From the NCBI GenBank assembly GCA_963995505.1, contig OZ023181.1, positions 13,512,221-13,576,220 of the forward strand: a DNA stretch of 64,000 bases, read 5' to 3'. This document shows positions 36,201-49,340 of the stretch, one piece after another. Position 1 is the first letter of the stretch; the number at the start of each line of letters is the position of its first letter. The position numbers were made by a program, and so were the translations under genes. The stretch comes from Hypericum androsaemum. Its lineage: Eukaryota > Streptophyta > Magnoliopsida > Malpighiales > Hypericaceae. Below the pieces are notes generated by a model, which saw nothing but the letters and a program-made list of their open reading frames with translations, searched no databases and was not told the DNA's origin.

Positions 36201-37690
36201 TTTCCTTGCTTTTTCTTTCATTTTCTTGCATTATCTTGCCTTTTCTAGCCTTTTCCTTACCATTTCTTTCCTTTTCTTTCCTTTTCATGCCTTTTCATGC
36301 CTTTTCTTGCCTTTTCTTGCCTTTTCATGCCTTTTCCATGCCTTTTCTTGCTTTTTCTTGCCATTTCCTTGCCTTTCTTTCCTTTGCTTGCCTTTTTCTT
36401 TCCTTTTAATGCATTTTCTTACCGATTCATGCCTTTTATTGTTTTTTAATGCCTTTTCTTGCCTTTTTCTTGCCTTTTCTTGCCTTTCCTTGCCTTTTCC
36501 TTCCCTTTTCCTGCCTGATCTTGCCTTTTCTTGCCTTATCTTGCCTTATCTTTCCTTTCCTTTCCCTTTCTTGCCTTTTCTTGTCTCATCTTGCCTTTAC
36601 TTGCCTATTCTTGCCTTATCTTGCTTTTTCTTACCTTATCTTTCCTTTTCTTTCCTTTTCTTGCCTTTCCTTCGCTTTTCTTGCCTTATCTTGCCTTTTC
36701 TTGCCTTTCCTTCCCTTTTCTTGCCTTATCTTGCCTTATCTTGCCTTTTCCTTGCCTTTTCTTGCCTTTTCTTTCCTTATCTTGCCTTTTCTTTCCTTAT
36801 CTTGCCTTTTCCTTGCCTTTTCTTTCCTTATCTTGCCATTTCTTGCCTTTTCATTCCTTTTCCTTCCCTTTTCTTGCCTTATCTTTACTTTTCTTGCCTT
36901 TTCATTCCTTTTCTTTGCCTTTTCTTGCCATTTATTTCCTTTTCTCGCCTTTTCCTTGCCTTTTCTTGACTTTTATTTCCTTTGCATGCCTTTTCCTTGT
37001 CTTTTCTTACCTTCACTTTCCTTTTCTTGCCTTTGCTTGCCTGATCTGGCCTTTTCTTATCTTTTTCTTGCCTTTTCATACCTTTTATTTCCTTGCCTTT
37101 TCCTTGTCTTTTCTTTCCTTTTCTTGCCTTTTCTTGCCTTTTCCTGCCTTATCTTTCCTTTTCTTGCCTTTTCCTTGCCTTTTCTTTCCTTTTCATGTCT
37201 TTTCATGCCTTTTCTTGCCTTTTCATTCCTTTTCTTGCCTTTTCATGCCTTTTCCTACCTTTTCTTGCCTTTTCCTTGCCTTTTCTTTCCTTATCTTACC
37301 TTATCTTGCCTTTTCCTTACCCTTTCGTTCCTTTTCTTTCCTTTTCACGCCTTTTCTTGCCTTATCTTTCCTCTTCTTGCCTTTTCATGCCTTTTCCATG
37401 CCTTTTCTTGCCTTTTCCTTGCCTTTTCTAGCCTTATCTTGCCTTAACTTTCCTTTGCTTCCATTTCTTTCCTTTTTTTGCCTTTTTCTTGCCTTTTCTT
37501 GCCATTTCATGCCTTTTCCTTGCCTTTTCTTTCCTTTTCTTTCCTTTTCTTGCATTTTCTTGCCTTTTCCTTTCCTTTTCTTTCCTTTTGCTTGCCTTTT
37601 CTAGCCTGATATTGTTCTTTCTTGCCTTATCTTGCTTTATCTTTCCTTTTCTTACCTTTTCTTGCCTTTTCTTGCCTTATCTTACCTTTT
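30269..37690 (+). repeat. Large segmental duplication, copy 1 (~7.4 kb)
   Basis: The block is collinear with 39017-46880. Shared rare markers include CCTGCCTGATC at 30269/39017, CCGATTC at 31091/39819, and an AGCCTGATATTG stretch at about 37603/46792, with offsets between about 8.7 and 9.3 kb. It contains several sub-blocks with the rare ACCGATTCAT motif (near 31090, 32170, 34924 and 36420). A distinctive section at about 33.0-34.7 kb is rich in CCTTATCTTG units. Confidence 0.82.
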
Positions 37691-37742
37691 CTTGCATTTT
37701 CTTGCCTTTTCCTAGCCTTTTCTTGCCTTTTCCTTCCCTTAT

Positions 37743-39016
37743 CCTGCCTGATCTTGCCTTTTCTTGCCTTATCTTGCCTTATCTTTCCTTTTCTTTCCAT
37801 TTCATGCCTTTTCTTGCCTTTTCTCGCCTATTCTTGCCTTATCTTGCTTTTTCTTACTTCATCTTCCCTTTCTTTCCTTTTCATGCCTTATCTTGCCTTT
37901 TCCTCCCTTCTCTTGCCTTTTCCTTGCCTTTTCTTTGCTTTTCTTGCCTTATCTTGCCTTTTCTTTCCTTGTCTTGCCTTTTGTTTGCCTTTAGTTTCCT
38001 TTTCTTGCCTTATCTTACCTTATCTTGCCATTTCTTACCTTTTCATTCCTTTTCCTTCCTTTTTCTTGCCTTTTCTTGCCTTATCTTTCCTTTTCTTACC
38101 TTTTAATTCCTTTTCCTTGCCTTTTCTTGCCTTTTCTTGCCTTATCTGGCCTTTTCTTACCTTTTCCTTGCCTTTTCATGCCTTTTCCATGCCTTTTATT
38201 TCCTTGCCTTTTCTTTTCTTTTTTTCCTTTCCTTTTCTTTCCTTTTCATGCCTTATCTTTCATTTTCTTGCCTTTTCCTTGCCTTTTCTTTCCTTTTCAT
38301 GTATTTTCATGCCTTATCTTACCTTTTCTTACCTTTTCTTGCCTTTTCCTAGCCTTTTCTTGCCTTTTCCTTCCCTTATCCTGCCTGATCTTGCATTTTC
38401 TTGCCTTATCTTTCCTTATCTTTCCTTTTCTTTCCCTTTCATGCCTTTTCCTTGCCTTTTCTTGCCTATTCTTGCCTTATCTTACTTTTTCTTACCTCAT
38501 CTTCCATTTCTTTCCTTTTCTTGCCTTATCTTGCCTTTTCCTCCCTTCTCTTGCCTTTTCCTTGCCTTTTCTTTGCTTTTCTTGCCTTATCTTGCCTTTT
38601 CTTTCCTTATCTTGCCTTTTGTTTCCTTTTCTTGCCTTATCTTACCTTATCTTGCCATTTCTTGCCTTTTCATTCCTTTTCCTTCCCTTTTCTTGCCTTT
38701 TCTTGCCTTATCTTTCCTTTTCTTGCCTTTTCATTCCTTTTCCTTGCCTTTTCTTGCCTTTTCTTGCCTTATCTGGCCTTTTCTTACCTTTTCCTTGCCT
38801 TTTCATGCCTTTTCCATGCCTTTTATTTCCTTGCCTTTTCTTGCCTTTTTTTCCTTTCCTTTTCTTTCCTTTTCATGCCTTATCTTTCATTTTCTTGCCT
38901 TTTCCTTGCCTTTTCTTTCCTTTTCATGTATTTTCATGCCTTATCTTGCCTTTTCTTACCTTTTTTTGCCTTTTCTTGCCTTTTCCTAGCCTTTTCTTGC
39001 CTTTTCCTTCCCTTAT
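37743..39016 (+). repeat. Two tandem 637-bp units
   Basis: CCTGCCTGATC occurs at 37743, 38380 and 39017, exactly 637 bp apart each time, with matching order of variants between. The third occurrence is the start of the second large segmental copy, and the same beginning is found at 30269. These units are therefore repeats of the first part of the large block. Confidence 0.88.
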
Positions 39017-42000
39017 CCTGCCTGATCATGCATTTTCTTGCCTTATCTTTCCTTTTCTTTCCCTTTCATGCCTTTTCCTTGCCTTTTCTTGCCTATTCTT
39101 GCCTTATCTTGCTTTTTCGTACCTCATCTTCCCTTTCTTTCCTTTTCTTGCCTTATCTTGCCTTTTCCTCCCTTCTCTTGCCTTTTCCTTGCCTTTTCTT
39201 TGCTTTTCTTGCCTTATCTTGCCTTTTCTTTCCTTATCTTGCCTTTTGTTTGCCTTTTGTTTCCTTTTCTTGCCTTATCTTACCTTATCTTGCCATTTCT
39301 TGCCTTTTCATTCCTTTTCCTTCCTTTTTCTTGCCTTTTCTTGCCTTATCTTTCCTTTTCTTGCCTTTTCATTCCTTTTCCTTGCATTTTCTTGCCTTTT
39401 CTTGCCTTATCTGGCCTTTTCTTACCTTTTCCTTGCCTTTTCATGCCTTTTCCATGCCTTTTATTTCCTTGCCTTTTTTTCCTTTCCTTTTCTTTCCTTT
39501 TCATGCCTTATCTTTCCTTTTCTTGCCTTTTCCTTGCCTTTTCTTTCCTTTTCATGTCTTTTCATGCCTTTTCTTGCCTTTTCATTCCTTTTCTTGCCTT
39601 TTCATGCCTTTTCCCACCGTTTCTTGCCTTTTCCTTCATTTTCTTGCATTATCTTGTCTTTTCTTGCCTTTTCCTTACCCTTTCTTTCCTTTTCTTTCCT
39701 TTTCATACCTTTTCTTGCCTTATCTTTCCTTTTCTTGCCTTTTTATGCCTTTTCCATGCCTTTTCTTGCCTTTTCCTTGTCTTTCTTTCCTTTACTTGCC
39801 TTTTAATGCCTTTTCTTACCGATTCATGCCTTTTATTGTTTTTAATTCCTTTTCTTGCCTTTTTCTTGCCTTTTTTTTGTCTTATCTTTCCTTTTTTTAC
39901 CTTTTCATGCCTTTCCATGCCTTTTCTTGCCTTTTCCTAGCCTTTTCTTCCCTTTTCCTTCCCTTTTCCTGCCTCATCTTGCCTTTTCTTGCCTTATCTT
40001 GCCTTTTCTTGCATTATCTTGCCTTAACTTTCCTTTTCTTTCCCTTTCTTTCCTTTTCTTGTCTTATCTTGCCTTTTCTTGATTTTTCTTACCTCATCTT
40101 TCCTTTTCTTTCCTTTTCTTGCCTTTTCCTAGCCTTTTCTTCCCTTTTCCTTCCCTTTTCCTGCCTCATCTTGCCTTTTCTTGCCTTATCTTGCCTTTTC
40201 TTGCCTTATCTTGCCTTAACTTTCCTTTTCTTTCCCTTTCTTTCCTTTTCTTGTCTTATCTTGCCTTTTCTTGATTTTTCTTACCTCATCTTTCCTTTTC
40301 TTTCCTTTGCTTGCCTTTCCTTCCCTTTTCTTGCATTATCTTGCCTTTTCTTGCCTTTTCTTGCCACTTCCTTGCCTTTTCTTTGCTTTTCTTACCTTAT
40401 CTTGCCTTTTCTTTCCTTATCTTTCCTCTTCCTTGCAATTTTTTTCCTTTTCTTGGCTTATATTACCTTATCTTGCCATTTCTTGCCTTTTCATTCCTTT
40501 TTCTTCCCTTTTCTTGCCTTATCTTTACATTTCTTGCCTTTTCATTCCTTTTCCTTGCCTTTTCTTGCCTTCACTTTCCTTTTCTTTCCTTTTCTTGCCT
40601 TATCTGGCTTTTTCTTACCTTTTCCTTGCCTTTTCATGCCTTTTCCATGCCTTTTATTTCCTTGCCTTTTCCTTGTCTTTTCTTTCCTTTTCTTGCCTTA
40701 TCTTATCTTTTCTACCCTTTTCCTTGCCTTTTCCTTCCTTTTCATGTCTTTTCATGCCTTTTCTTGCCTTTTCTTGCCTTTTCTTGCCTTTTCATTCCTT
40801 TTCTTGCCTTTTCATGCCTTTTCCTACCCTTTCTTGCCTTTTCCTTGCCTTTTCTTTCCTTTTCTTGCATTATCTTGCCTTTTCTTGCCTTTTCCGTACC
40901 CTTTCTTTCCTTTTCTTTCCTTTTCATGCCTTTTCTTGACTTATCTTTCCTTTTCTTGCCTTTTCATGCATTTTCCATGCCTTTTCTTGCCTTTTCCTTT
41001 CCTTTCTTTCCTTTACTTGCCTTTTTCTTGCCTTTTAATGCCTTTTCTTACCGATTCATTCCTTTTCTTGTTTTTTAATGCCTTTTCTTGCCTTTTCATG
41101 CCTTTTCCTACCTTTTCTTGCCTTTTCCTTGCCTTTTCTTTCCTTTTCTTGCATTATCTTGCCTTTTCTTGCCTTTTCCGTACCCTTTCTTTCCTTTTCT
41201 TTCCTTTTCATGCCTTTTCTTGACTTATCTTTCCTTTTCTTGCCTTTTCATGCATTTTCCATGCCTTTTCTTGCCTTTTCCTTTCCTTTCTTTCCTTTAC
41301 TTGCCTTTTTCTTGCCTTTTAATGCCTTTTCTTACCGATTCATTCCTTTTCTTGTTTTTTAATGCCTTTTCTTGCCTTTTTCTTGCCTTTTCTTGTCTTA
41401 TCTTTTCTTTTTTTTTAACTTTTCATGCCTTTACATGCCTTTTCTTGCATTTTCTTTCCTTTGCTTGCCTTTTCATGCCTTTCCATGCCTTTCCATGCCT
41501 TTTCTTGCCTTTTCTTGCCTTTTCCTATCCTTTCCTTGCCTTTTCCTTCCCTTTTCCTGCCTTATCTTGCCATTTCTTGCCTTATCTTGCCTTAAGTTTC
41601 CTTTTCATTCCCTTTCTTGCCTTTTCTTGTCTTATCTTGCCTTTTCTTGCCTATTCTTGCCTTATCTTAGTTTTTTTTACCTCATCTTTCCTTTTCTTTT
41701 CTTTTGTTGCCTTATCTTGCCTTTTGTTGCCTTATCTTGCCTTTTCCTTGCCTTTTCTTTGCTTTTCTTGCCTTATCTTTCCTTCACTTTCCTTTTCTTG
41801 CCTTTTCTTGCCTTATCTGGCCTTTTCTTACCTTTTCCTTGCCTTTTCATGCATTTTCCATGCCTTTTCTTTCCTTGCCTTTTCCTTGTCTTTTCTTTCC
41901 TTTTCTTGCCTTTTCTTACCTTTTCCTTGCCTTTTCTTTCCTTTTCATGTCTTTTCATGCCTTTTCTTGCCTTTTCGTTCCCTTTCTTGCCTTTTCTTTC

Positions 42001-45000
42001 CTTTTCTTTCCTATTCTTGCCTTTTTCTTGCCTTTTCTTTCCTTCACTTTCCTTTTCTTTCCTTTTCTTGCCTTTTCTTGCCTTATCTGGCCTTTTCTTA
42101 CCTTTTCCTTGCCTTTTGATGCCTTTTCCATGCCTTTTATTTCCTTGCCCTTTCCTCGTCTCTTCTTTCCTTTTCTTACCTTATCTTGCCTTTTCCTTGC
42201 CTTTTCATTCCTTTTCAAGTCTTTTCATGCCTTTTCTTGCCTTTTCGTTCCTTACCTTTTAATGTCTTATCTTCCCTTTTCTTGTCTTTTATTGTCTTTT
42301 CTTTCCTTTTCTTTCCTTTTTTTGCCTTTTCTAGCCATTTCTTGCCTTTTCTTACCTTCTCTGTCCTTATCTTGAATTTTCCTTGCCTTTTCTGACATTT
42401 TCCTTGCCTTTTCATGTTTTATCTTGCATTTCCTTGCCTTTTCTTGACTTTTCTTATCTTTTCTTGCCTTTTCTTTCTTTATCTAGCCTTTTCCTTGCCA
42501 TTTCTCACCTTTTCGCTATATTTTTAAATTTTCTTACCTTTTTTTGCCTTTTGCTTCCTTATCTTCCCTTTTTCTTGCCTTTTCTTTCCTTATCTTGCCT
42601 TTTTTTTGCCTTGTCTTACCTTATCTTGCCTTTTCTTTCATTATCTTAACTTTTCCTTATCTTTCTTGCCTTTTCTTGGGTTATCTTGCCTTTTCTTGCC
42701 TTTTCTTGTCTTTTCTTGCCTTATCTTTCCTTATGTTGCCTTATCTTGCCTTATCTTGCCTTTACTTATCTTTCCATGACTTTTCTTATCGTTTCTTGCA
42801 TTTTCTTGCCTTTTCTTACATTTTCTTGCCTTTTCTTATCCTTTCTTACATTTCCTTGCCTTATCTTGCCTTATCTTGTCTTTTCTTTCCTTATCTTGCC
42901 TTTTCCTTGCCATTTCATGCTTTTTCTTTCCTTTTCTTGCCTTCTCTTGCCTTTTCTTGGCTTTTCTTTCCTTTTCTTGCCATTTCTTGGCTTTTCTTCC
43001 TTATCTTGGCTTTTCTTTCCTTATCTTGCCTTTTCTTGTCTTTTTTGGCTTTGTCTTGCCTTTTCTTGCATTTTCTAACCTTTTCCTTGCGTTTCTTGCC
43101 TTATCTTGCCTTTTCTTGCCTTACCTTGTCCTTTCTTTCCTTATTTTGCCTTTCCCTTGCCTTTTCTTGCCTTTTCTTGCTTTTTCATGCCTTTCCTTGC
43201 CTTTTCCTACATTTTCCTTACCTTTTCTTGCCTTATCTTGCCTTTTACTTGCCTTTTCTTGCCAATTCTACACTTTTCTAGTCTTTCCTTGCCTTTTCTT
43301 TCCTCTTCTCGCCTTATTTTGTATTTTCTTTCCTTATCTAGTCCTTGCCATTTCTTGCTTTTTCTCTCCTTTTCTTGCATTTTCTTACATTTTATTGCCT
43401 TATCTTGCCTTTTCTTGCATTATCTTACATTTTGTTGCCTTATCTTACCTTTGCATCCTTAACTTACCTTTTCTTTCCTTATGTTACCTTTTCTTTCCTT
43501 ATATTGCCTTTTCCTTGCCTTTTCCTTGCCTTTTCCTATCTTTTCTTGCCTTATCTTTCCTTTTCTTTCCTTATCTTGCCTTTTCTTTCCTTATCTTTCC
43601 TTATCTTGCCTTATCTTGCCTTTTCTGCCTTATCTTGCCTTTTCTTTCCTTATGTTACCTTTTCTTTCCTTATCTTTCCTTATCTTTCCTTTTCTTACCT
43701 TTTCTTGCATTATCAAGCCTTTTCTTTCCTTATCTTGCATTTTCCTTGCCATTTCATGCCCTTTCTTTCCTTATCTTGCCTTTTCTTGCCTTTTCTTAGC
43801 TTTTCTTTCCTTTTCTTGCCATTTCCTGGCTTTTCTTCCATATATTGCCTTTTCTTTCCTTATCTTGCCTTTTCTTGTCTTTTTTGGCTTCATCTTGCCT
43901 TATCTTACCTTTTCCTTGCATTTCTTGCATTTTCTTTCCTTATCTTGCCTTTTCCTTGCCTTATCTTGCCTTACCTTTTTATGACTTTTCCTACCTGTTC
44001 TTGCCTTTTCCTTGCCTTTTCTTTCCTTTTCTTGCATTATCTTGCCTTATCTTGTCTTTTCTTGCCTTTTCCTTACCCTTTCTTTCTTTTTCTTTCCTTT
44101 TCATGCCTTTTCTTGCCTTATCTTTCCTTTTCTTGCCTCTTCATGCCTTTTCCATGCCTTTTCTTTCCTTTTCCTTTTCCTTGCCTTTCTTTCCTCTACT
44201 TGCTTTTTCTTGCCTTTTAATGCCTTTTCTTACCGATTCATGCCTTTTATTATTTTTTTAATGCCTTTTCTTCTCTTATCTTTCCTTTTTTACCTTTTCA
44301 TGCCTTTCCATGCCTTTTCCTATCCTTTTCTTGCCTTTTCCTTCCCTTTTCCTACCTGATCTTGCCTTTTCTTGCCTTTTCTTGCCTTAACTTTCCTTTT
44401 CTTTCCCTTTCTTGCCTTTTCTTGTCTTTTCTTGCCTTTTCTTGCCTATTCTTGCCTTATCTTGATTTTTCTTACGTCATCTTTCCATTTCTTACCTTTC
44501 CTTCCCTTTTTTGCCTTATCTTGCCTTTTCTTGCCTTATTTTGCCTTTTCCTTTCCTTTTCTTTGCTTTTCTTGCCTTATCTTGCCTTTTCTATCCTTAT
44601 CTTGCCTTTTCCTTGCCATTTCTTTCCTTTTCTTGCCTTATCTTACCTTATCTTGCCATTTCTTGCCCTTTCATTCCTTTTCCTTCCCTTTTCTTGCCTT
44701 ATCTTTACTTTTCTTGCCTTTTCATTCCTTTTCTTGCCATTTATTTCCTTTTCTTGCCTTTTCCTTGCCTTTTCTTGCCTTTTCTTTCCTTTGCTTGCCT
44801 TTTCCTTGCCTTTTCTTGCCTTCACTTTCCTTTTCTTTCCTTTTCTTGCTTTTTCTTGCCTTATCTGAACTTTTCTTACCTTTTCCTTGCCTTTTCATGC
44901 CTTTTCCATGCCTTTTCCTTGTCTTTTCTTTCTTTTTCTTGCCTTATCTTGCCTTTTCTTTCCTTATCTTGCCTTTTCTTTCCTTTTCTTGCCTTACTTC

Positions 45001-46880
45001 CATTATCTTGCCATTTCTTATCTTTTCATTCCTTTTCCTTCCCTTTTCCTTGCCTTTTCTTGCCTTATCTTTCCTTTTCTTGCCATTTCGTCCCTTTTCC
45101 TTGCATTTTCTTGCCATTTCTTTCCTTTTCTTGCCTTTTCCTTGCCTTTTCCTTGCCTTTTCTTGCCTTTTCTTTCCTTTGCTTACCTTTTCCTTGGCTT
45201 TTCCTGTCGTCACTTTCCTTTTCTTGCCTTATCTAGCCTTTTTTTTACTTTTTCCTTGCCTTTTCATGCCTTTTCCATGCCTTTTATTTCCTTGCCTTTT
45301 CTTTCCTTTTCATGCCTTTCCTTGCCTTTTCCTTGCCTTTTCTTTCTTTTTCATGTCTTTTCATTCCTTTTCTTGCCTTTTCATTCCTTTTCTTGCCTTT
45401 TCATTCCTTTTCCTACCTTTTCTTGCCTTTTCCTTGCTTTTTCTTTCATTTTCTTGCATTATCTTGTCTTTTCTTGCCTTTTCCTTACCCTTTCTTTCCT
45501 TTTCTTTCCTTTTCATGCATTTTCATGCCTTTTCTTGCCTTTTCATGCCTTTTCCATGCCTTTTCTTGCTTTTTCTTGCCTTTTCCATGCCTTTTCTTGA
45601 CTTTTTCTTGCCTTTTAATGCATTTTCTTAGCGATTCATGCCTTTTATTGTTTATTAATGCCTTTTCTTGCCTTTTTCTTGCCTTTTCTTGCCTTTCCTT
45701 GCCTTTTCCTTCCCTTTTCCTGCCTGATCTTGCCTTTTCTTGCCTTATCTTGCCTTATCTTTCCTTTCCTTTCCCTTTCTTGTCTTTTCTTGTCTTATCT
45801 TGCCTTTTCTTGCCTATTATTGCCTTATCTTGCTTTTTCTTACCTTATCTTTCCTTTTCTTTCCTTTTCTTGCATTTCCTTCCCTTTTCTTGCCTTATCT
45901 TGCCTTATCTTGCCTTATCTTGCCTTTTCCTTGCCTTTTCTTTTCTTTTCTTGCTTTATCTTGCCTTTTCTTTCCTTATCTTGCCTTTTCCTTGCCTTTT
46001 CTTACCTTATCTTGCCATTTCTTGCCTTTTCATTACTTTTCCTTCCCTTTTCTTGCCTTATCTTTACTTTTCTTGCCTTTTCATTCCTTTTCTTTGCCTT
46101 TTCTTGCCATTTATTTCCTTTTCTAGCCTTTTCCTTGCCTTTTCTTGCCTTTTCTTTCCTTTGCTTGCCTTTTCCTTGCCTTTTCTTACCTTCACTTTCC
46201 TTTTCTTGCCTTTTCTTGCCTGATCTGGCCTTTTCTTATCTTTTTCTTGCCTTTTCATGCCTTTTATTTCCTTGCCTTTTCCTTGTCTTTTCTTTCCTTT
46301 TCTTGCCTTATCTTGCCTTTTCCTGCCTTATCTTGCCTTTTCTTGCCTTTTCCTTGCCTTTTCTTTCCTTTTCATGTCTTTTCATGCCTTTTCTTGCCTT
46401 TTCATTCCTTTTCTTGCCTTTTCATGCCTTTTCCTACCTTTTCTTGCCTTTTCCTTGCCTTTTCTTTCCTTATCTTACCTTATCTTGCCTTTTCCTTACC
46501 CTTTCGTTCCTTTTCTTTCCTTTTCATGCCTTTTCTTGCCTTATCTTTCCTCTTCTTGCCTTTTCATGCCTTTTCCATGCCTTTTCTTGCCTTATCTTGC
46601 CTTTTCCTTGCCTTTTCTAGCCTTATCTTGCCTTAACTTTCCTTTTCTTCCATTTCTTTCCTTTTTTTGCCTTTTTCTTTCCTTTTCTTGAAATTTCATG
46701 CCTTTTCCTTGCCTTTTCTTTCCTTTTCTTTCCTTTTCTTGCATTTTCTTTCCTTTTCCTTTCCTTTTCTTTCCTTTTCCTTGCCTTTTCTAGCCTGATA
46801 TTGTTCTTTCTTGCCTTATCTTTCTTTATCTTTCCTTTTCTTACCTTTTCTTGCCTTTTCTTGCCTTATCTTGCCTTTTC
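39017..46880 (+). repeat. Large segmental duplication, copy 2 (~7.9 kb)
   Basis: This copy is collinear with 30269-37690. It is longer because it gained local duplications, such as a repeated stretch near 40.0-40.3 kb and the 284-bp duplication at 40801. The section at about 42.2-44.0 kb matches 33.0-34.7 kb closely, including the unusual TCGCTATATTTTTAAATTTTC run near 42515, which has the counterpart TTGCTATATTTTTAAATTTTC near 33296. Confidence 0.82.
40801..41368 (+). repeat. 284-bp tandem duplication
   Basis: The block starting at 40801 recurs at 41085. CCGATTC at 41051 and 41335 and the rare CCGTACCCTTT in both halves confirm the 284-bp step. The first large copy (near 32.1 kb) has only one version, so this duplication came after the 7-kb duplication. 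Confidence 0.9.
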
Positions 46881-49340
46881 TTACCTTTTCTTGCCTTTTC
46901 TTTCCTATTCTTACCTTTTCTCGCCATTTTTTTTCCTTTTCTTGCCTTTTTGTGCCTTTTCCTTGCCTTTTTCTTGCCTTTTCTTGCCATATCTTGCCTT
47001 TTCTTGCCTTTTCCTTGCCTTTTATTTCCTTTTCTTGCCTTATCTTGCCTTTTCTAACCGTATCTTTCCTTTTCTTTCATTTCCTTTTCTTGTCTTTCCT
47101 TTCCTTTTCTTGCCATATCTTGACTTTTCTTGCCGTTCCTTGCCTTATCTTGCCTTTTCCTTGCCTTGCCTTTTCTTTCCTTTTCTTGCCTTATCTTACC
47201 TTATCTTGCCTTTTCTTTCCTTTTCATTCCTTTTCCTTGCCTTTTCTATCCTTTCCTTGCCTTTTCTGGCCTGATCTTGTCATTTCTTGCCTTATGTTGC
47301 TTCATCATTCCTTTTCTTTCCTTATCATGCCTTTTCTTGGCTTATCTTGCCTTTTCTTACCTTTTCATACCTTTTCTTCCATTTTCTTGCAATTTCTTAC
47401 CTTTTCACGCCTTTTCTTTCCTTTTTTTGACTTTTTGTGCCTTTTCCTTGCCTTTTCTCATCTTATCTTGCCTTTTCCTTTCCTTTTCTTGCCATATCTT
47501 GCCTTTTCTTGCCTTTTCCTTGCCTTCTCTTTCCTTTTCTTGCCTCTCCTTCCCTTTTCTTGCCTTATCTTGACTTTTCTTACCTTATATTGCCTTTTCC
47601 TTGCCTTTTCTTTCCTTTTCTTGCCTTTTCATTCCTTTTCCTTGCCTTTTGTTACCTTTTCTTGCCTTTTCCTTGCCTTTTCTTGTCTTTTCTTTCCTTT
47701 GATTGCCTATCATTACCTTTTCTTGCCATTTCTTTCCTTTTCTTGCATTTTCTTGCCTTTTCTTTCCTTTTCTTGCTTTTTACTTGCCTTTTCATGCCTT
47801 TTCTTTCCTTATCTTGCATTTTCCTTGCCTTTTCTTTCCTTTTCTTGCCTTATCTTTCCTTTTCTTGCCTTTTCCTTGCCTTTTGTTTCCTTTTCTTGTC
47901 TTTTCATGCCTTTTCTTGCATTAGTTTTCCTTTTCTTACCTTTTCATGTCTATTTCGTGTCTTTTCTTTCCTTTTTTTTCCTTTGATTCCTTTTCCATGT
48001 CTTTTCTTTCCTTTTTTTCCTTTTCATTCCTTTTCCTTGCCTTTTCTTGTTTTTTCTTACCTTTTCTTGCCTTTTCATGCCCTTTCTTTCCTTTTTATTG
48101 CCTTATCTTTCCTTTTTTACCTTTTCTTGCCTTATCTTGCCCTTGTTCGCCTTATCTTTCCCTTTCTTTCCATTTCTTTCCATTTATTTTGTTTTCTAGC
48201 TTTAACTTGCCTTTTCTAGCCTTATCTTGCCTTTAATTACCTTTTCTTACCTCATATTTCCTTTTCTTTCCTTTTTTTGCCTTTCCTTCCCTTTTCTTGC
48301 CTTATCTTGCCTTTTCTTTCCTTTTCTTTCCTAATCTTGCCTTTTCCTTGCCTTTTCTTACCTTTTCTTGCATTTTCATTACTTTTCCTTGCCTTTTCTT
48401 GCCTTTCCTTTCCTTTTCTTGCCTTTTCCTTGCCTTTTCTTGCCTTTCTTTCCTTTGCTTGCCTTTTCCTTGCCTTTTCTTGTCTTATCTTTCCTTATCT
48501 TTCCTTTTCTTTCCTTTTCTTGCCTTTTCTTGCATTATCTTGCATTATCTTGCCATTTCTTACATTTTTCTTGCCTTTTTGTTGCCTTTTCACACCTTTT
48601 CCATACCTTTTCTTTCCTTAACTTGCCTTTTCTTGCCTTTTCCTTGCATGTTCTTTCCTTTTCTTGCCTTATCTTGCCTTTTCATGCCTTTTCCTTGCCG
48701 TTTCTTTCCTTTTCTTTTCTTTTCATGCCTTTTCTTAGCTTATCTTTCCTTTCCTTACCTTTTCCATGCCTTTTCTTGCCTTATCTTGCCTTTTCTTTTC
48801 TTTTCTTGCCTTATCTTGCCTTTTCTTGCCATAACTTACCTTATCTTTCCTTTTCATGCCTTTTCTTACCTCATCTTGCCTTATCTCTCATTTTCTTTCC
48901 TTTTCTTTCCTTTTCTTGCCTTATCTTTCCTTTTCTTTCCATTTCTCTCATTTTCTTTCCTTTTCTTGCCTTTTCTTGCCTTTTCTTGCCTTTTCCTTGC
49001 CTTTTCTTGCCTTTTCTTCGCTTTTCATGCCTATTCTTCCCTTTTCTTTCCTTTTCATGCCTTTTCCATGCCTTTTCTAGCCTTTTCTTACCTTTTCCTT
49101 GCCTTTTCTTTCCTTATCTTGCCTTATCTTGCCTTTTCTTTCATTTCCCTTGCCCTTTCTTTCCTTTTCTTGCCTTTCATGCCTTTTCTTGCCTTATATT
49201 TTCTTTTCTTGCCTTTTCATGCCTTTTCCATGCCTTTTCTTGCAGTTTCTTGCCTTTTCCTTGCCCTTTCTTTCCTTTTCTTTCCTCATCTTGCCTTTTC
49301 TTAAATTTTCTTACATTTTCTTGCCTTTTCTTGCCTTTTC
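46881..49340 (+). repeat. Satellite without clear large repeat
   Basis: About 2.5 kb of decamer units. One diverged TGATCTTGTC marker lies near 47271 and otherwise ordinary variants fill the stretch. No gene or insertion is seen. Confidence 0.7.
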
